The position numbers and the translations under genes are program-made. The notes beneath the pieces were generated by a model. It was not told the DNA's origin, did no database searches, and saw nothing but the letters and a program-made list of their open reading frames with translations. Positions 54,542 to 63,312 of a stretch of 64,000 nt of DNA are shown here, piece after piece (position 1 is the first letter of the stretch; each line of letters starts with the position of its first letter). The DNA is from Novosphingobium sp. AAP83 (GTDB lineage Bacteria > Pseudomonadota > Alphaproteobacteria > Sphingomonadales > Sphingomonadaceae): contig NZ_LJHY01000020.1 of assembly GCF_001295795.1 (NCBI RefSeq), positions 62,001-126,000 on the forward strand, written 5' to 3'.

Positions 54542-56680
54542 ATGCCATCGATCCGCACCTTGCTTGCAGCGTCGGCTGCCACGCTTCTTGTCGCGCCAGC
54601 CTTTGCGCAGAGCGGGGACGCTGTGATGGACTATCCCGCTACAGAACGTGGCAGCGTGGTTGAAACGGCGTTCGGGCAGAAAGTGGCCGATCCCTATCGC
54701 TGGCTTGAGGCTGATGTGCGCGAGGACAAGAAGGTAGCCGCGTGGGTCGAGGCGCAAAGCCGCTTTACCGCCGGTTACCTTGCCAAGTTGCCAGAGCGTC
54801 CGGCTTTTGAAGCGCGGCTGAAAACGCTGTTCGATTTCGAACGCTTCGGCATCCCCGTCAAGGCAGGCAACCTCCTGTTCTTCCGCCACAATTCGGGCCT
54901 GCAAAACCAGTCGGTGCTTTATGTCCGCAATGCCGATGGCAGCGGTGAACGGCGTGTGCTGATCGATCCGAACACATGGGCCAAGGATGGCGCGACCGCG
55001 CTTGACGATTGGCAGCCTTCGAAGGACGGCACGCGGCTTGCCTATACCGTGCAGGATGGCGGATCAGATTGGCGTACCGTCAAATTCCTCGATGTCGCCA
55101 CTGGCACCGTCCTGCCCGAAACGCTGGAGCACGTGAAGTTTTCGGCGCTGGCATGGGCGGGAAGCGGCGGCGTGGTCTATTCGCGCTTCCCCGCGCCCAA
55201 GGCGGGTGAGGCGTTTCAGGCGGTCAGTTCCAACCAGTCGGTGTGGTATCACCAGATCGGCACGGACCAGTCGGCGGACAAGCTGGTCTATGCCACGCCC
55301 GATAACCCGCGCCTCTATCACGCCGCCGCCGTCACCCATGATCAGCGCTGGATGGTCATCTCGACCAGCACCGGCAGCGAAAAGGGCAATGCGGTGGGCG
55401 TCGTGGCGCTCGGCAAGGGCGGTTGGACCGTGCGCCCGCTCGTCACGCTGCTCAAGGACGAATGGAGCCTGATTGACGGCATCGGCGATACCCTTTGGTT
55501 CATGACCAGCAAGGATGCACCGCGCAAACAGGTGGTTAGGGTTGACCTGTCCGGCGCGGAACCCGCGATCATGATCGTTGTACCGGAAGACGAAGCCGTG
55601 CTTGATGGCGCCAGCATCGTCGGTGATAAGCTGGTGCTCAATTATCTGCGCGATGTGAAGGCCGAACTGCGCCTTGCCAGCCTTGACGGCAAACCCGCCG
55701 GAACGCTGGCGCTGCCCGGCATTGGCAGCGTGGGCGGGGTGCAGGGTGAACCGGGGGACGCACAAGGCCACTTCGTGTTCAGCGGCTTCACCCAGCCTGC
55801 CACGGTCTACAGCTTCGATGCGGCCAACCCTGCCTCGACCAGTGTGTGGGAAGCGCCCAGGCTGACGTTCGATCCCGCGCGCTTCGAAACGCGGCAGGTG
55901 TTCTATCCTTCGAAGGACGGCACCAGAATTCCGATGTTCGTCGTCCGCCGCAAGGATTTGAGCGGTCCACTGCCGACGATCCTCTATGGCTATGGCGGCT
56001 TCAACATCTCGATCCTTCCGGCTTTCTCGGCGGCGCGCATGGCGTGGCTGGAGGCGGGTGGGGCCTATGCCGTGGCCAACATTCGCGGCGGCGGCGAATA
56101 TGGCGAGGCGTGGCACCTTGGCGGCAAGGGCGCGACCAAGCAGAACGTGTTTGACGATTTCATCGCAGGCGGTGAATGGCTCAAGGCCAATGGCGTGACG
56201 GCCAAGGACGGGCTGGCGGTCGAGGGTGGCTCCAACGGCGGCCTGCTGGTGGGCGCGGTGGTCAACCAGCGGCCTGATCTGTTTTCCGCCGCACACCCCG
56301 CCGTCGGCGTGATGGACATGCTGCGCTTTGACAAGTTCACCGCGGGCCGCGAATGGGTGTTCGATTATGGCTTCCCCGAAAAGGAAGCCGATTGGCGGCG
56401 GCTGCGCTCCTATTCGCCCTATCACAACGTGCAAGCAGGCAAGGCCTATCCCGCGATCCTGACGACGACGGCAGACACTGATGACCGCGTGGTGCCCGGC
56501 CACAGCTTCAAATATGCCGCTGCCTTGCAAGCGGCGGACATCGGGCCAAAACCGCACCTGATCCGCATCGAAACGCGCGCAGGGCACGGCGCGGGAACGC
56601 CGGTTTCCAAGATGATTGAGGAATCCGCAGACGTTTACGCTTTCCTGGCGCACTGGACGGGTTTGAAACCCGAAGACTGA
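54542..56680 (+). CDS. Exported prolyl oligopeptidase family protein, S9A (copy 1)
   Basis: 712 residues. A signal peptide (MPSIRTLLAASAATLLVAPA, cleavage near AFAQ) sends it to the periplasm. The N-terminal beta-propeller covers about 80-440. The alpha/beta hydrolase domain has the nucleophile in EGGSNGGLLVGA (S564), the Asp region TTTADTDDRVVPGHS and the His in RAGHGAGTP. YGYGGFNISILPAFSAARMA is the conserved oxyanion segment. It cleaves short peptides after proline, by family. The start is chosen for the signal peptide; the ribosome site is weak. A paralogue follows directly. Confidence 0.93.
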   Translation: MPSIRTLLAASAATLLVAPAFAQSGDAVMDYPATERGSVVETAFGQKVADPYRWLEADVREDKKVAAWVEAQSRFTAGYLAKLPERPAFEARLKTLFDFERFGIPVKAGNLLFFRHNSGLQNQSVLYVRNADGSGERRVLIDPNTWAKDGATALDDWQPSKDGTRLAYTVQDGGSDWRTVKFLDVATGTVLPETLEHVKFSALAWAGSGGVVYSRFPAPKAGEAFQAVSSNQSVWYHQIGTDQSADKLVYATPDNPRLYHAAAVTHDQRWMVISTSTGSEKGNAVGVVALGKGGWTVRPLVTLLKDEWSLIDGIGDTLWFMTSKDAPRKQVVRVDLSGAEPAIMIVVPEDEAVLDGASIVGDKLVLNYLRDVKAELRLASLDGKPAGTLALPGIGSVGGVQGEPGDAQGHFVFSGFTQPATVYSFDAANPASTSVWEAPRLTFDPARFETRQVFYPSKDGTRIPMFVVRRKDLSGPLPTILYGYGGFNISILPAFSAARMAWLEAGGAYAVANIRGGGEYGEAWHLGGKGATKQNVFDDFIAGGEWLKANGVTAKDGLAVEGGSNGGLLVGAVVNQRPDLFSAAHPAVGVMDMLRFDKFTAGREWVFDYGFPEKEADWRRLRSYSPYHNVQAGKAYPAILTTTADTDDRVVPGHSFKYAAALQAADIGPKPHLIRIETRAGHGAGTPVSKMIEESADVYAFLAHWTGLKPED

Positions 56681-56717
56681 CCTTCAATTCATCTCGCAGC
56701 ACCCGTTTTAAGGTGCT

Positions 56718-58982
56718 ATGAGAACGGCAATAATGATGTGGGAGCAGGTTCTGATAAGGCGACGCGCCATGGGCGCGATTGCGGTGCTGTCGCTACTGCT
56801 GGCAGCCACGCCACTGCGTGCTGAAAACGATGCGGAAATCAGGGCGGCATCGGTGTCGAGCGGCAGTGCATCGCCAGCGCCATCAACGCGCATGATTTTG
56901 CCGCGCAGCGCTTATCCCATAACCCGCAGCGAAGGTTTGGTAGAGCAACCTTTCGGTGAACGCGTAGCCGATCCTTTCCGTTGGCTCGAAGCTGATCCGG
57001 GAAAAGATGCCGATGTGGCCAAATGGATCACCCGTCAGAACGCGCTGTCCGCCGATTACCTCGGCAACCTGCCGGGCCGCGATCACTTTGCTGCGCGCAT
57101 CCGCAGCTTGTTCGATTATGAACGCTATGGCCTGCCGCGCAAAGCCGGGAGCCGCTACTTCTATTTGCGCAATGCTGGCCTGCAAAACCAATCGGCATTG
57201 TGGGTGCGCAAGGGCGTGAACGGCGAACAGCGCATGCTGGTTGACCCCAACACCTGGAGCGCAGACGGATCGCTGGCATTGGCGCAGTGGGAGCCATCAC
57301 CATCGGGCCGCTTCCTAGCCTTGGCCGAACAGGAAGCCGGGAGCGATTGGCGCACCTTGCGCGTGGTTGAGGTTGCTTCAGGCAAAATGCTGGACGAGCG
57401 GCTGTCATGGGCCAACGACACCGAAATCGCGTGGATTGGCGATGAGGGCTTCCTCTATTCGCGCTTTCCGGAACCCAAGGCGGGTGAAGATCCGCGCGCT
57501 CCCCGTTTCAACAAGGCGGTGTGGTATCACCGCGTCGGCACTGGGCAGAGCGAAGATCAGCAGGTCTTCGCAACGCCCGATCACCCCGAATGGAGCCACA
57601 AGGCGCAAGTCTCCAGCGATGGACGCTGGGCGGTGATCGTCAGCGAAGTCAGCACGGACAAGCGCAACGCGGTCCATCTGATCCAGTTGGAGGGGCGGCG
57701 GGGCGGTGTCTGGAAGGCGATGCCATTGGTGCCCGAAATCACCGATCATTGGCGCATGGTGGCCGGGATCGGCAACAAGCTGTGGTTCTTGACTGACCTT
57801 GGCGCTCCTGAATTCCATCTTGTCAGCATCGATCTGGCTCGGCCCAAGGCTGGCTGGAAAGTGGTGGTGCCGCAACGGGGCAACAAGCTTGAAGGCGCGC
57901 GGATGATCGGCGACCGCTTCTTGCTATCCTATTTGCAGGACGGGCAAAGCGTGGCGGTGATGACCGATAGTCGCGGGCGTCCGGGCAAGGCAATCACGTT
58001 GAACGGTATCGGCACCGCCAGTGGTTTTGGCGGGCGCCCCGGCGATCCTGAGACATTCTACCAGTTCAGCAGCTTTGCCACGCCGCCCGCGATTTATCGC
58101 ATGGATTTGCGCACAGGCGCGGTGACGCCGTTTGCTGAACCGAAGATGACCTTCGATCCGGCAGATTTCGAGGTGGAGCAGCGCCGCTTTACATCGAAAG
58201 ATGGTACGCAAGTTCCAATGTACGTGGTGCGCAAACGCTCTGCCGCCAAGGCCGGAACCGCGCTGCCGACGCTGCTTTACGGCTATGGTGGATTCGATAT
58301 CTCGCTAACGCCGGGCTATTCGCCGGTGCGCATGGCGTGGCTGGAGGCAGGCGGCGCGTTCGCGCTGGCCAATATCCGCGGCGGGGGAGAATTCGGGCGC
58401 AATTGGCATAAGGCTGGCAGCGGCGAGAACAAACAGAACAGCTTTGATGATTTTATCGCGGCGGGCGAATACCTGATCCGCGAAGGCATTGCCGCGCAGG
58501 GGGCACTGGCCATTCAGGGCGCTTCTAACGGTGGCTTGCTGGTCGGCGCGGTGGTCAACCAGCGGCCCGATCTGTTCGCGGCGGCCAATCCTGATGTGGG
58601 CGTGATGGACATGCTGCGGTTTGACCGGTTCACCTCGGGCAGGTTCTGGGTCGACGATTATGGACGGCCCGACCGCGAGGCGGATTGGCGCACGTTGCGC
58701 GCCTATTCGCCTTATCACAATATCGTCGGTGGCAAATCCTACCCCGCCATTCTGGTGACGACCGCTGACAATGATGACCGTGTCGTTCCCGCGCACAGCT
58801 TCAAATATGTCGCGGCGCTGCAAGCGGCCCAGATCGGTGACCGGCCCCATCTGCTGCGTGTGGAGACGCGGGCAGGGCATGGCGCTGGCAAGCCGGTCGA
58901 CAAAGTGATCAGTTCGGGCGCTGATGTGCTCTCGTTCCTCGCCTATTGGACCGGGCTTCACACCGAAGCGGACGCTCTCTAG
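56718..58982 (+). CDS. Exported prolyl oligopeptidase family protein, S9A (copy 2)
   Basis: 754 residues, clearly paralogous to the gene before it. The N-terminus has RRRAMGAIAVLSLLLAATPL and cleavage near LRA, followed by a 30-residue extension rich in Ser and Ala that copy 1 lacks. The hydrolase domain keeps S603 (IQGASNGGLLVGA), TADNDDRVVPAHS and RAGHGAGKP. The nucleophile context is GASNGG instead of GGSNGG. AAGGTG is a close ribosome site for the ATG at 56718, which directly follows an AGCACC/GGTGCT hairpin; a later ATG at 56769 is possible. Probably cotranscribed with copy 1. Confidence 0.92.
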   Translation: MRTAIMMWEQVLIRRRAMGAIAVLSLLLAATPLRAENDAEIRAASVSSGSASPAPSTRMILPRSAYPITRSEGLVEQPFGERVADPFRWLEADPGKDADVAKWITRQNALSADYLGNLPGRDHFAARIRSLFDYERYGLPRKAGSRYFYLRNAGLQNQSALWVRKGVNGEQRMLVDPNTWSADGSLALAQWEPSPSGRFLALAEQEAGSDWRTLRVVEVASGKMLDERLSWANDTEIAWIGDEGFLYSRFPEPKAGEDPRAPRFNKAVWYHRVGTGQSEDQQVFATPDHPEWSHKAQVSSDGRWAVIVSEVSTDKRNAVHLIQLEGRRGGVWKAMPLVPEITDHWRMVAGIGNKLWFLTDLGAPEFHLVSIDLARPKAGWKVVVPQRGNKLEGARMIGDRFLLSYLQDGQSVAVMTDSRGRPGKAITLNGIGTASGFGGRPGDPETFYQFSSFATPPAIYRMDLRTGAVTPFAEPKMTFDPADFEVEQRRFTSKDGTQVPMYVVRKRSAAKAGTALPTLLYGYGGFDISLTPGYSPVRMAWLEAGGAFALANIRGGGEFGRNWHKAGSGENKQNSFDDFIAAGEYLIREGIAAQGALAIQGASNGGLLVGAVVNQRPDLFAAANPDVGVMDMLRFDRFTSGRFWVDDYGRPDREADWRTLRAYSPYHNIVGGKSYPAILVTTADNDDRVVPAHSFKYVAALQAAQIGDRPHLLRVETRAGHGAGKPVDKVISSGADVLSFLAYWTGLHTEADAL

Positions 58983-59111
58983 CGCTGTTCATGTAATCAG
59001 CCATTTTTATGAATGATAGCTGTCGTGCCGGTTCAGCGTTCTATCAAGGCGAATCAGGCAAACCTTCACTTGTGGCGGGAATAGCCCTGCCAGATGGGAA
59101 GGACGAAACTC

Positions 59112-59681
59112 ATGAAGACGTTTACCAAAGCCCTCGTCGGAACAGTCGCCGCCGCTGCGGTTGCGGTGTCTTCGGTAACCCCTGCCATGGCGCGCGATCA
59201 TCGCGGTGGCATTGACGGAGGCGACATTATCGCAGGCGCGCTGGTGATTGGCGGCATTGCCGCAATCGCAGCGGCGGCGGGTAACAACAACCGTTGGGAT
59301 GATGATCGCTTTGGCAATGGCTGGAACGATGGTCGTGGCCGCAACGGCTTTTACGGGCGGGACAACGTACGCGGCGCAATCGAACGCTGTGTGCGGACCG
59401 CCGAGCGGACGGCATCGCGCTATAGCTATGGCCGCGCCGATGTGACCGACATTCGCAATATCCGCGAAACGCGCTGGGGCTATGAAGTGCGGGGCCGCAT
59501 TGCGGTCAACGCCAACGGACGCGATTGGCGCCGTGGTGATCGTGATTACGGGCGCGGTTGGAATGGCGACTATCGCGGTTGGAACAATTCCTTGCGCGGT
59601 TATGACGCGGGTTCATTCCGCTGCCGGGTGGAGCGCGGTCGGGTTGTCGACATCGACTATAGCGGCATTCGCGGCCTGTAA
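59112..59681 (+). CDS. Small secreted glycine/arginine-rich protein with GIDGGD segment (copy 1)
   Basis: 189 residues. A signal peptide (MKTFTKALVGTVAAAAVAVS, cleavage after AMA) is followed by DHRGGIDGGDIIAGALVIGG, a hydrophobic glycine-zipper-like stretch, a low-complexity Gly/Asn/Arg/Asp part, and a structured C-terminal domain with cysteines at IERCVRTAERTA and FRCRVERGRVVDIDY. The cysteines may pair. AAGGAC precedes the ATG. The next gene shares the same order of parts. The role is unknown; cell-envelope stress or periplasmic structure is a guess. Confidence 0.8.
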   Translation: MKTFTKALVGTVAAAAVAVSSVTPAMARDHRGGIDGGDIIAGALVIGGIAAIAAAAGNNNRWDDDRFGNGWNDGRGRNGFYGRDNVRGAIERCVRTAERTASRYSYGRADVTDIRNIRETRWGYEVRGRIAVNANGRDWRRGDRDYGRGWNGDYRGWNNSLRGYDAGSFRCRVERGRVVDIDYSGIRGL

Positions 59682-59772
59682 TGGCGTTGGACGCGAGGCG
59701 GGCAAGGCAGTTCAGGTGTTTGAAAGCCTGAACCGCCTAGTCCTATAACCATCTTGGGCTGGGGTGACAGAT

Positions 59773-60330
59773 ATGATCGGCAAATTTGCAAAAGTGGCCA
59801 TTGCGTTGGCGGGAATGGCAACGGCAATGTTGCCGCTTGCAACAGAGGCCCAGGCACGGCCCGGTTGGGGCGGCGGGCGGCATTGGCGCGGAGATCGCGG
59901 GATTGATGGCGGTGATGTACTGGCCGGGCTACTCATCCTCGGCGGGATCGCAGCGATTGCCAGCGCGGCCAGCAAATCGCAGAACCGCAACGCCAATCGT
60001 GATCAGGATTACCGTGATCCGGACAGCCGCGAACCGAACGCCCCGTATCGCGATGATGCGGTTCAAAGTGGTCCCGATGCGCGAAATGATTGGCGCCCCA
60101 ATGGCGGGCCAGGTGGTTTTGCACCGCAAGTGACGCGCAACATGAATGACGCCGTAGAGCGCTGTGTCGATGAAGCATCACGCAGTGGCGAAGTCGATGA
60201 AGTTTTCGATGCCGCCCGCAATGGCGATGGCTATCGAATCGCTGGTGCATTTCGCAGTGGGGACCGCTTTTCTTGTGACATTTCGGGGCAGGGCGGGGTC
60301 CTGCTTGATATCCGGCGCGGCCAGCCATGA
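59773..60330 (+). CDS. Small secreted protein with GIDGGD segment (copy 2)
   Basis: 185 residues. Signal peptide MIGKFAKVAIALAGMATAML, then RGIDGGDVLAGLLILGGIAA, low-complexity Asn/Asp/Arg linker, and a C-terminal domain with AVERCVDEASRSGEVDEV and FSCDISGQGGVLLDI, mirroring copy 1 (Cys in an E-R-C-V helix and Cys on a late strand). The proteins differ strongly in the linkers. The ATG is preferred over a GTG three codons upstream. It ends at a small hairpin (GGACCTGC/GCAGGTCC, 60348-60372). Confidence 0.8.
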   Translation: MIGKFAKVAIALAGMATAMLPLATEAQARPGWGGGRHWRGDRGIDGGDVLAGLLILGGIAAIASAASKSQNRNANRDQDYRDPDSREPNAPYRDDAVQSGPDARNDWRPNGGPGGFAPQVTRNMNDAVERCVDEASRSGEVDEVFDAARNGDGYRIAGAFRSGDRFSCDISGQGGVLLDIRRGQP

Positions 60331-60347
60331 TATGAATTTGTGTTGCA

Positions 60348-60372
60348 GGACCTGCAATTCTTTCGCAGGTCC
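60348..60372 (+). terminator. Hairpin after the second GIDGGD gene
   Basis: GGACCTGC and GCAGGTCC, perfect eight-base stem, nine-base loop, no T-run. A weak terminator or 3' end hairpin. Confidence 0.4.
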
Positions 60373-60437
60373 CTTGCAGCGCGGGCGCGGGCTGACTATC
60401 GCCTATGGAAAGCCTCATTTGAAGGATTCACTGGCCC

Positions 60438-60761
60438 ATGACCACTTTCGACGACCGCGAGAAGGCTTTTGAAGCCAAGTTCGCCCGTGACGAAGAAATG
60501 ATGTTCCGCGTCCATGCCCGCCGCAATCGCCTTTTGGGTGTTTGGGCAGCTGAACGTATGGGTCTTGATGGAGCCGAGACCGAGGGATACGCCAAATCCG
60601 TTGTTCAGGCCGATTTCGAAGAGGCTGGTGACGAAGACGTGGTTCGCAAGCTGCTTGGCGATCTGACTTCCGCCGGTGTTGAAATTGACGAAGCGGAAAT
60701 CCGTTTGGCGTTGGATGCCAAATCGGTCGAAGCGCGTCGGCAATTGATGGGTGAATCCTGA
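60438..60761 (+). CDS. DUF1476 family protein (F1-ATPase inhibitor zeta-like)
   Basis: 107 residues, all-helical. TTFDDREKAFEAKFARDEEM at the N-terminus, RNRLLGVWAAERMGL and AKSVVQADFEEAGDEDVVRK match DUF1476, whose Paracoccus member is the zeta subunit that blocks ATP hydrolysis by F1FO-ATPase. The N-terminal segment is the inhibitory one. The stop overlaps the BolA start by one base (TGATG), linking the two. Function by family only. Confidence 0.87.
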   Translation: MTTFDDREKAFEAKFARDEEMMFRVHARRNRLLGVWAAERMGLDGAETEGYAKSVVQADFEEAGDEDVVRKLLGDLTSAGVEIDEAEIRLALDAKSVEARRQLMGES

Positions 60762-60994
60762 TGGCGATGGCCGCTGACGAAATCTCAGCCATGATCCGCG
60801 CGGCCTTGCCCGACGCAGAAGTAGAGATTACCGATCTTGCCGGAGATGGTGACCATTACGCGGCGCGTGTCGTCTCACCAAGCTTTGCAGGCCTTTCCCG
60901 TGTAAAGCAGCACAAACTGGTTTACGAAGCGCTGGGTGGCCGCATGGGCGGCGTGCTTCATGCCTTGCAACTGACCACCGCCGTTCCCAATTGA
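60761..60994 (+). CDS. bolA: BolA-family protein (IbaG-like)
   Basis: 77 residues. DEISAMIRAALPDAEVEITD opens the domain and GDHYAARVVSPSFAGLSRVK with the invariant His in QHKLVYEALGGRMGG closes it. BolA proteins bind monothiol glutaredoxin through a shared 2Fe-2S cluster and help in iron-sulfur handling. grxD follows after 28 bases, so the partner pair is encoded together. Confidence 0.95.
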   Translation: MAMAADEISAMIRAALPDAEVEITDLAGDGDHYAARVVSPSFAGLSRVKQHKLVYEALGGRMGGVLHALQLTTAVPN

Positions 60995-61022
60995 GAGCGG
61001 CGCGAAAGGAACAAGATCCCCA

Positions 61023-61352
61023 ATGTCTAGCACCACCGAAGAACGTATCGCCGAAATCGTCAACGGCAACGACGTCGTCCTGTTCATGAAGGGCTCACCG
61101 CTGTTTCCGCAGTGCGGTTTTTCCAGCAAGGCGATCGCCATCCTCGAGCATCTGGGCGTTGAATATGCCAGCGTCGATGTGTTGCAGGACATGGAAATCC
61201 GTGGTGGCATCAAGGCTTTTTCGGATTGGCCAACGATCCCCCAGCTTTATGTAAAGGGTGAATTTGTCGGCGGGTCCGATATCATGATGGAGATGTTCCA
61301 AGCGGGCGAACTCCAGACCTTGATGGAAGAGTCCGACGTAAAGTCGGCCTGA
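61023..61352 (+). CDS. grxD: Monothiol glutaredoxin, Grx4 family
   Basis: 109 residues. The CGFS active site (C31 in PQCGFSSKAI) and the KGSPLFP, WPTIPQLYVKGEFVGGSDI segments place it in the 2Fe-2S-binding monothiol class. It transfers clusters and works with BolA, encoded just upstream. AAGGAAC precedes the ATG. An intrinsic terminator follows. Confidence 0.97.
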   Translation: MSSTTEERIAEIVNGNDVVLFMKGSPLFPQCGFSSKAIAILEHLGVEYASVDVLQDMEIRGGIKAFSDWPTIPQLYVKGEFVGGSDIMMEMFQAGELQTLMEESDVKSA

Positions 61353-61380
61353 TCTGAACCACGATGACTTGAATTGCATA

Positions 61381-61413
61381 AACGCGATCGACTTTGTGTC
61401 GGTCGCGTTTTTC
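61381..61413 (+). terminator. Intrinsic terminator after grxD
   Basis: AACGCGATCGAC and GTCGGTCGCGTTT form the stem with loop TTTGT; TTTTTC follows. It lies 29 bases after the grxD stop. Confidence 0.85.
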
Positions 61414-61443
61414 GTTGCTGCCGTTTTGTCGGGAGGCCCGGGA

Positions 61444-61483
61444 GAGGCGGAGCCAGAAAGACCGGGGGGACTGGCTCCGCCTC
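61444..61483. repeat. Perfect 13-base inverted repeat downstream of grxD
   Basis: GAGGCGGAGCCAG and CTGGCTCCGCCTC around a 14-base G-rich loop. No T-run, no flanking gene start. Function unknown. Confidence 0.6.
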
Positions 61484-61594
61484 GAGAAGATTAAACTCTT
61501 CGGGACAAGCAACAATAAGCACGATGCGTGCCAAACCTGCAAAAGCCTTTGAAATCGGGCCAGGCTTAAATGTTGTAACACGAGGTTTAACACT

Positions 61595-61609
61595 GATTGT
61601 AAAACAATC
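61595..61609. promoter_or_regulatory. Operator-like palindrome before the Nudix gene
   Basis: GATTGT-AAA-ACAATC, a perfect dyad. Two direct copies of TAACAC (61576-61581, 61588-61593) lie just upstream at a 12-base period. The A/T-rich block stands out in this GC-rich spacer and is in promoter position for the next gene. Confidence 0.4.
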
Positions 61610-61650
61610 CGACATCCCATGCGGGCTTGGCAAGCGCCGTTCTTGGGGAC

Positions 61651-62448
61651 ATGGTAGCCGCTATGGAAACTTATGATCCTGAACAGGAATACGTGCTGGC
61701 CAATACAGTGCCTGCGGCAACAGTTGTCATTTACCGGCGAAATGCTGCCGGCGGGCCAGCCCAACTGTTGATGGTTGAGCGCAACGCCAGTTTGGCATTT
61801 GCTGGCGGGGCGACAGTTTTTCCCGGAGGAAAAATCGATCCTGCCGACTGCGAACTGGCAGCGAAGTTGGGTGGTGACCTTGATCTAGGCGCGGCGCGTG
61901 TCGCGGCTGTGCGTGAGACGCTTGAGGAAACCGGGCTTGTTGTGGGTATCGAAGGCACAGTTGACGGCATGATCGCCGCGCAGGCCCGCCAAATGTTGCT
62001 GGAAACAGGCGATCTTGCTCCGGTCCTTGACGCTTTTGGCTGGACATTGGCGCCGGACCGGTTGGTGCCGTTTGCGCGCTGGTGGCCACGGCACCGCACA
62101 GAACGGATTTTTGACACGCACTTTTTCCTGGCCGATCTGGGGACAGGCGCTGTTGATATTGAAGTGGACGCGACTGAAAACCGGCATCTGTTCTGGGCCA
62201 GTGCTGCCGAAGCGCTCGAACTTGCAGAACACGGCAAGATCAGAGTGATCTTTCCCACCCGTCGCAATCTTGAACGTCTGGCCTTGTTCGATACGTATGA
62301 GGCAGCTTGTGCCAATGCGGAAGTATTTCCGATTGACGTGATTAGCCCTTACGTTGAAATACGTAATGGAGAGCGTTGGTTGATGATCCCGGACGGGCTC
62401 GGCTATCCCGTTTTGGGCGAACCGATTGCGACTGCGCGCCGCGGCTAG
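61651..62448 (+). CDS. Nudix hydrolase
   Basis: 265 residues. The Nudix box is split by an insertion: GGATVFPGGKIDPAD, then about 20 residues, then RVAAVRETLEETGLVV with the metal-binding REx2EE. An insertion between G-G-K and R-E is typical of CoA/acyl-CoA and NUDT7/19-like members, so an acyl-CoA or nucleotide-sugar pyrophosphate is a likely substrate. Start codons at 61651 (after GGGGAC) and 61663 are both possible. Confidence 0.85.
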   Translation: MVAAMETYDPEQEYVLANTVPAATVVIYRRNAAGGPAQLLMVERNASLAFAGGATVFPGGKIDPADCELAAKLGGDLDLGAARVAAVRETLEETGLVVGIEGTVDGMIAAQARQMLLETGDLAPVLDAFGWTLAPDRLVPFARWWPRHRTERIFDTHFFLADLGTGAVDIEVDATENRHLFWASAAEALELAEHGKIRVIFPTRRNLERLALFDTYEAACANAEVFPIDVISPYVEIRNGERWLMIPDGLGYPVLGEPIATARRG

Positions 62449-62517
62449 GAGTTTGACCCAATGGCTATTGAGGTTGGGTTAAGGATTTGGTGTTTATACT
62501 TCATTCGAGGTGTCATC

Positions 62518-62844
62518 ATGTCCCAGACGCAAGCCCAGCCGCAAACCCAGTCTCAGTCTTTTTCAGCAGAAATGAATGTTTCAAGCGCACTTTCGCTTGC
62601 GCCTGCGGGTAGACCAGCGGGAAATGGTCCGCGTGTGGCCAATCCGGTGGATGTGCCCATCGCATCCCCTGTACACTCGTTGCAGGACAAGCTGACCCGC
62701 TTCGACGAACTGGATGCAGGTTCGGAAGTGGCCTATTCTTTCAAGGCGCACAAAGCCCCGGCATGGGTGCGCATGGCATTGCCGGTGGCGCTTTCAATCG
62801 GACTATGGGCGGGTATCCTATACGCGGTCGGTTTGATCGGTTGA
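62518..62844 (+). CDS. Small protein with Gln-rich N-terminus and C-terminal membrane span
   Basis: 108 residues. It opens MSQTQAQPQTQSQSFSAEMN, has a Pro/Ala linker and ends in one span (VRMALPVALSIGLWAGILYAV) with only three residues after it, a tail-anchor arrangement. An ATG at 62461 with AGGAG nine bases upstream would add 19 residues; the CGAGGTG before 62518 is comparable. The last 27 bases overlap the end of the convergent gene. No known family. Confidence 0.65.
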   Translation: MSQTQAQPQTQSQSFSAEMNVSSALSLAPAGRPAGNGPRVANPVDVPIASPVHSLQDKLTRFDELDAGSEVAYSFKAHKAPAWVRMALPVALSIGLWAGILYAVGLIG

Positions 62845-63249
62845 CCCAGATTGGTCGAAAAGCGCTATAAGCATTCCATCTTTCTGCCTGCCTTTCGGGG
62901 CTGGCAAAAGCGCATTGGCAAGCGCTGCGTAATCGCCGCAATCGGATGATCCCGCAATCCGCTCCTGCAATGCCCGATAGTGTGAGAGCACTTGCTCGCC
63001 CATCGGTGTAAGCTTTGCCCCGCCACCTTTGGCGCTGCCGGGGCTGGTTTCGACCAATGCTTCACGCCAGCAGCGGTTCATCGCATCGGTCAGTAGCCAA
63101 GCCCGGCGGTAGCTCATGTCCATGGCGCGGGCAGCAGCCGAGATTGAGCCATGCAACGCGATCGCGCTCAGCAGATCGGCCTTGCCCGGCCCCATGGCGA
63201 TTTCATTGCCGCAATAGAGCTGGATTTTCAGTTTTAGCCGCTGTTCCAT
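62818..63249 (-). CDS. ModE-type winged helix-turn-helix DNA-binding protein
   Basis: 143 residues. LKLKIQLYCGNEIAMGPGKA, LLSAIALHGSISAAARAMDM and SYRRAWLLTDAMNRCW with KGGGAKLTPMGEQVL is the ModE N-terminal domain (LysR-like wHTH). The molybdate-binding TOBE domains of full ModE are missing; the C-terminal 40 residues are unrelated. Such short forms regulate molybdate uptake or other genes. Start ATG at 63249, no clear ribosome site. Divergent from the aminotransferase gene. Confidence 0.83.
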   Translation of the reverse strand: MEQRLKLKIQLYCGNEIAMGPGKADLLSAIALHGSISAAARAMDMSYRRAWLLTDAMNRCWREALVETSPGSAKGGGAKLTPMGEQVLSHYRALQERIAGSSDCGDYAALANALLPAPKGRQKDGMLIALFDQSGSTDQTDRV

Positions 63250-63312
63250 GGCTTTGTGTGGCGGGCATCACGCAGTCTTGCAACTTGTTTCCCCGGCAAC
63301 TAGCACCACGCG

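Noticed and set aside
55064..56653. 529-codon open frame on the minus strand across the first S9 peptidase
   Set aside because: Antisense shadow; composition reflects codon bias only. The same holds for 29508-30698 opposite ccoN and 48147-49292 opposite rsh.
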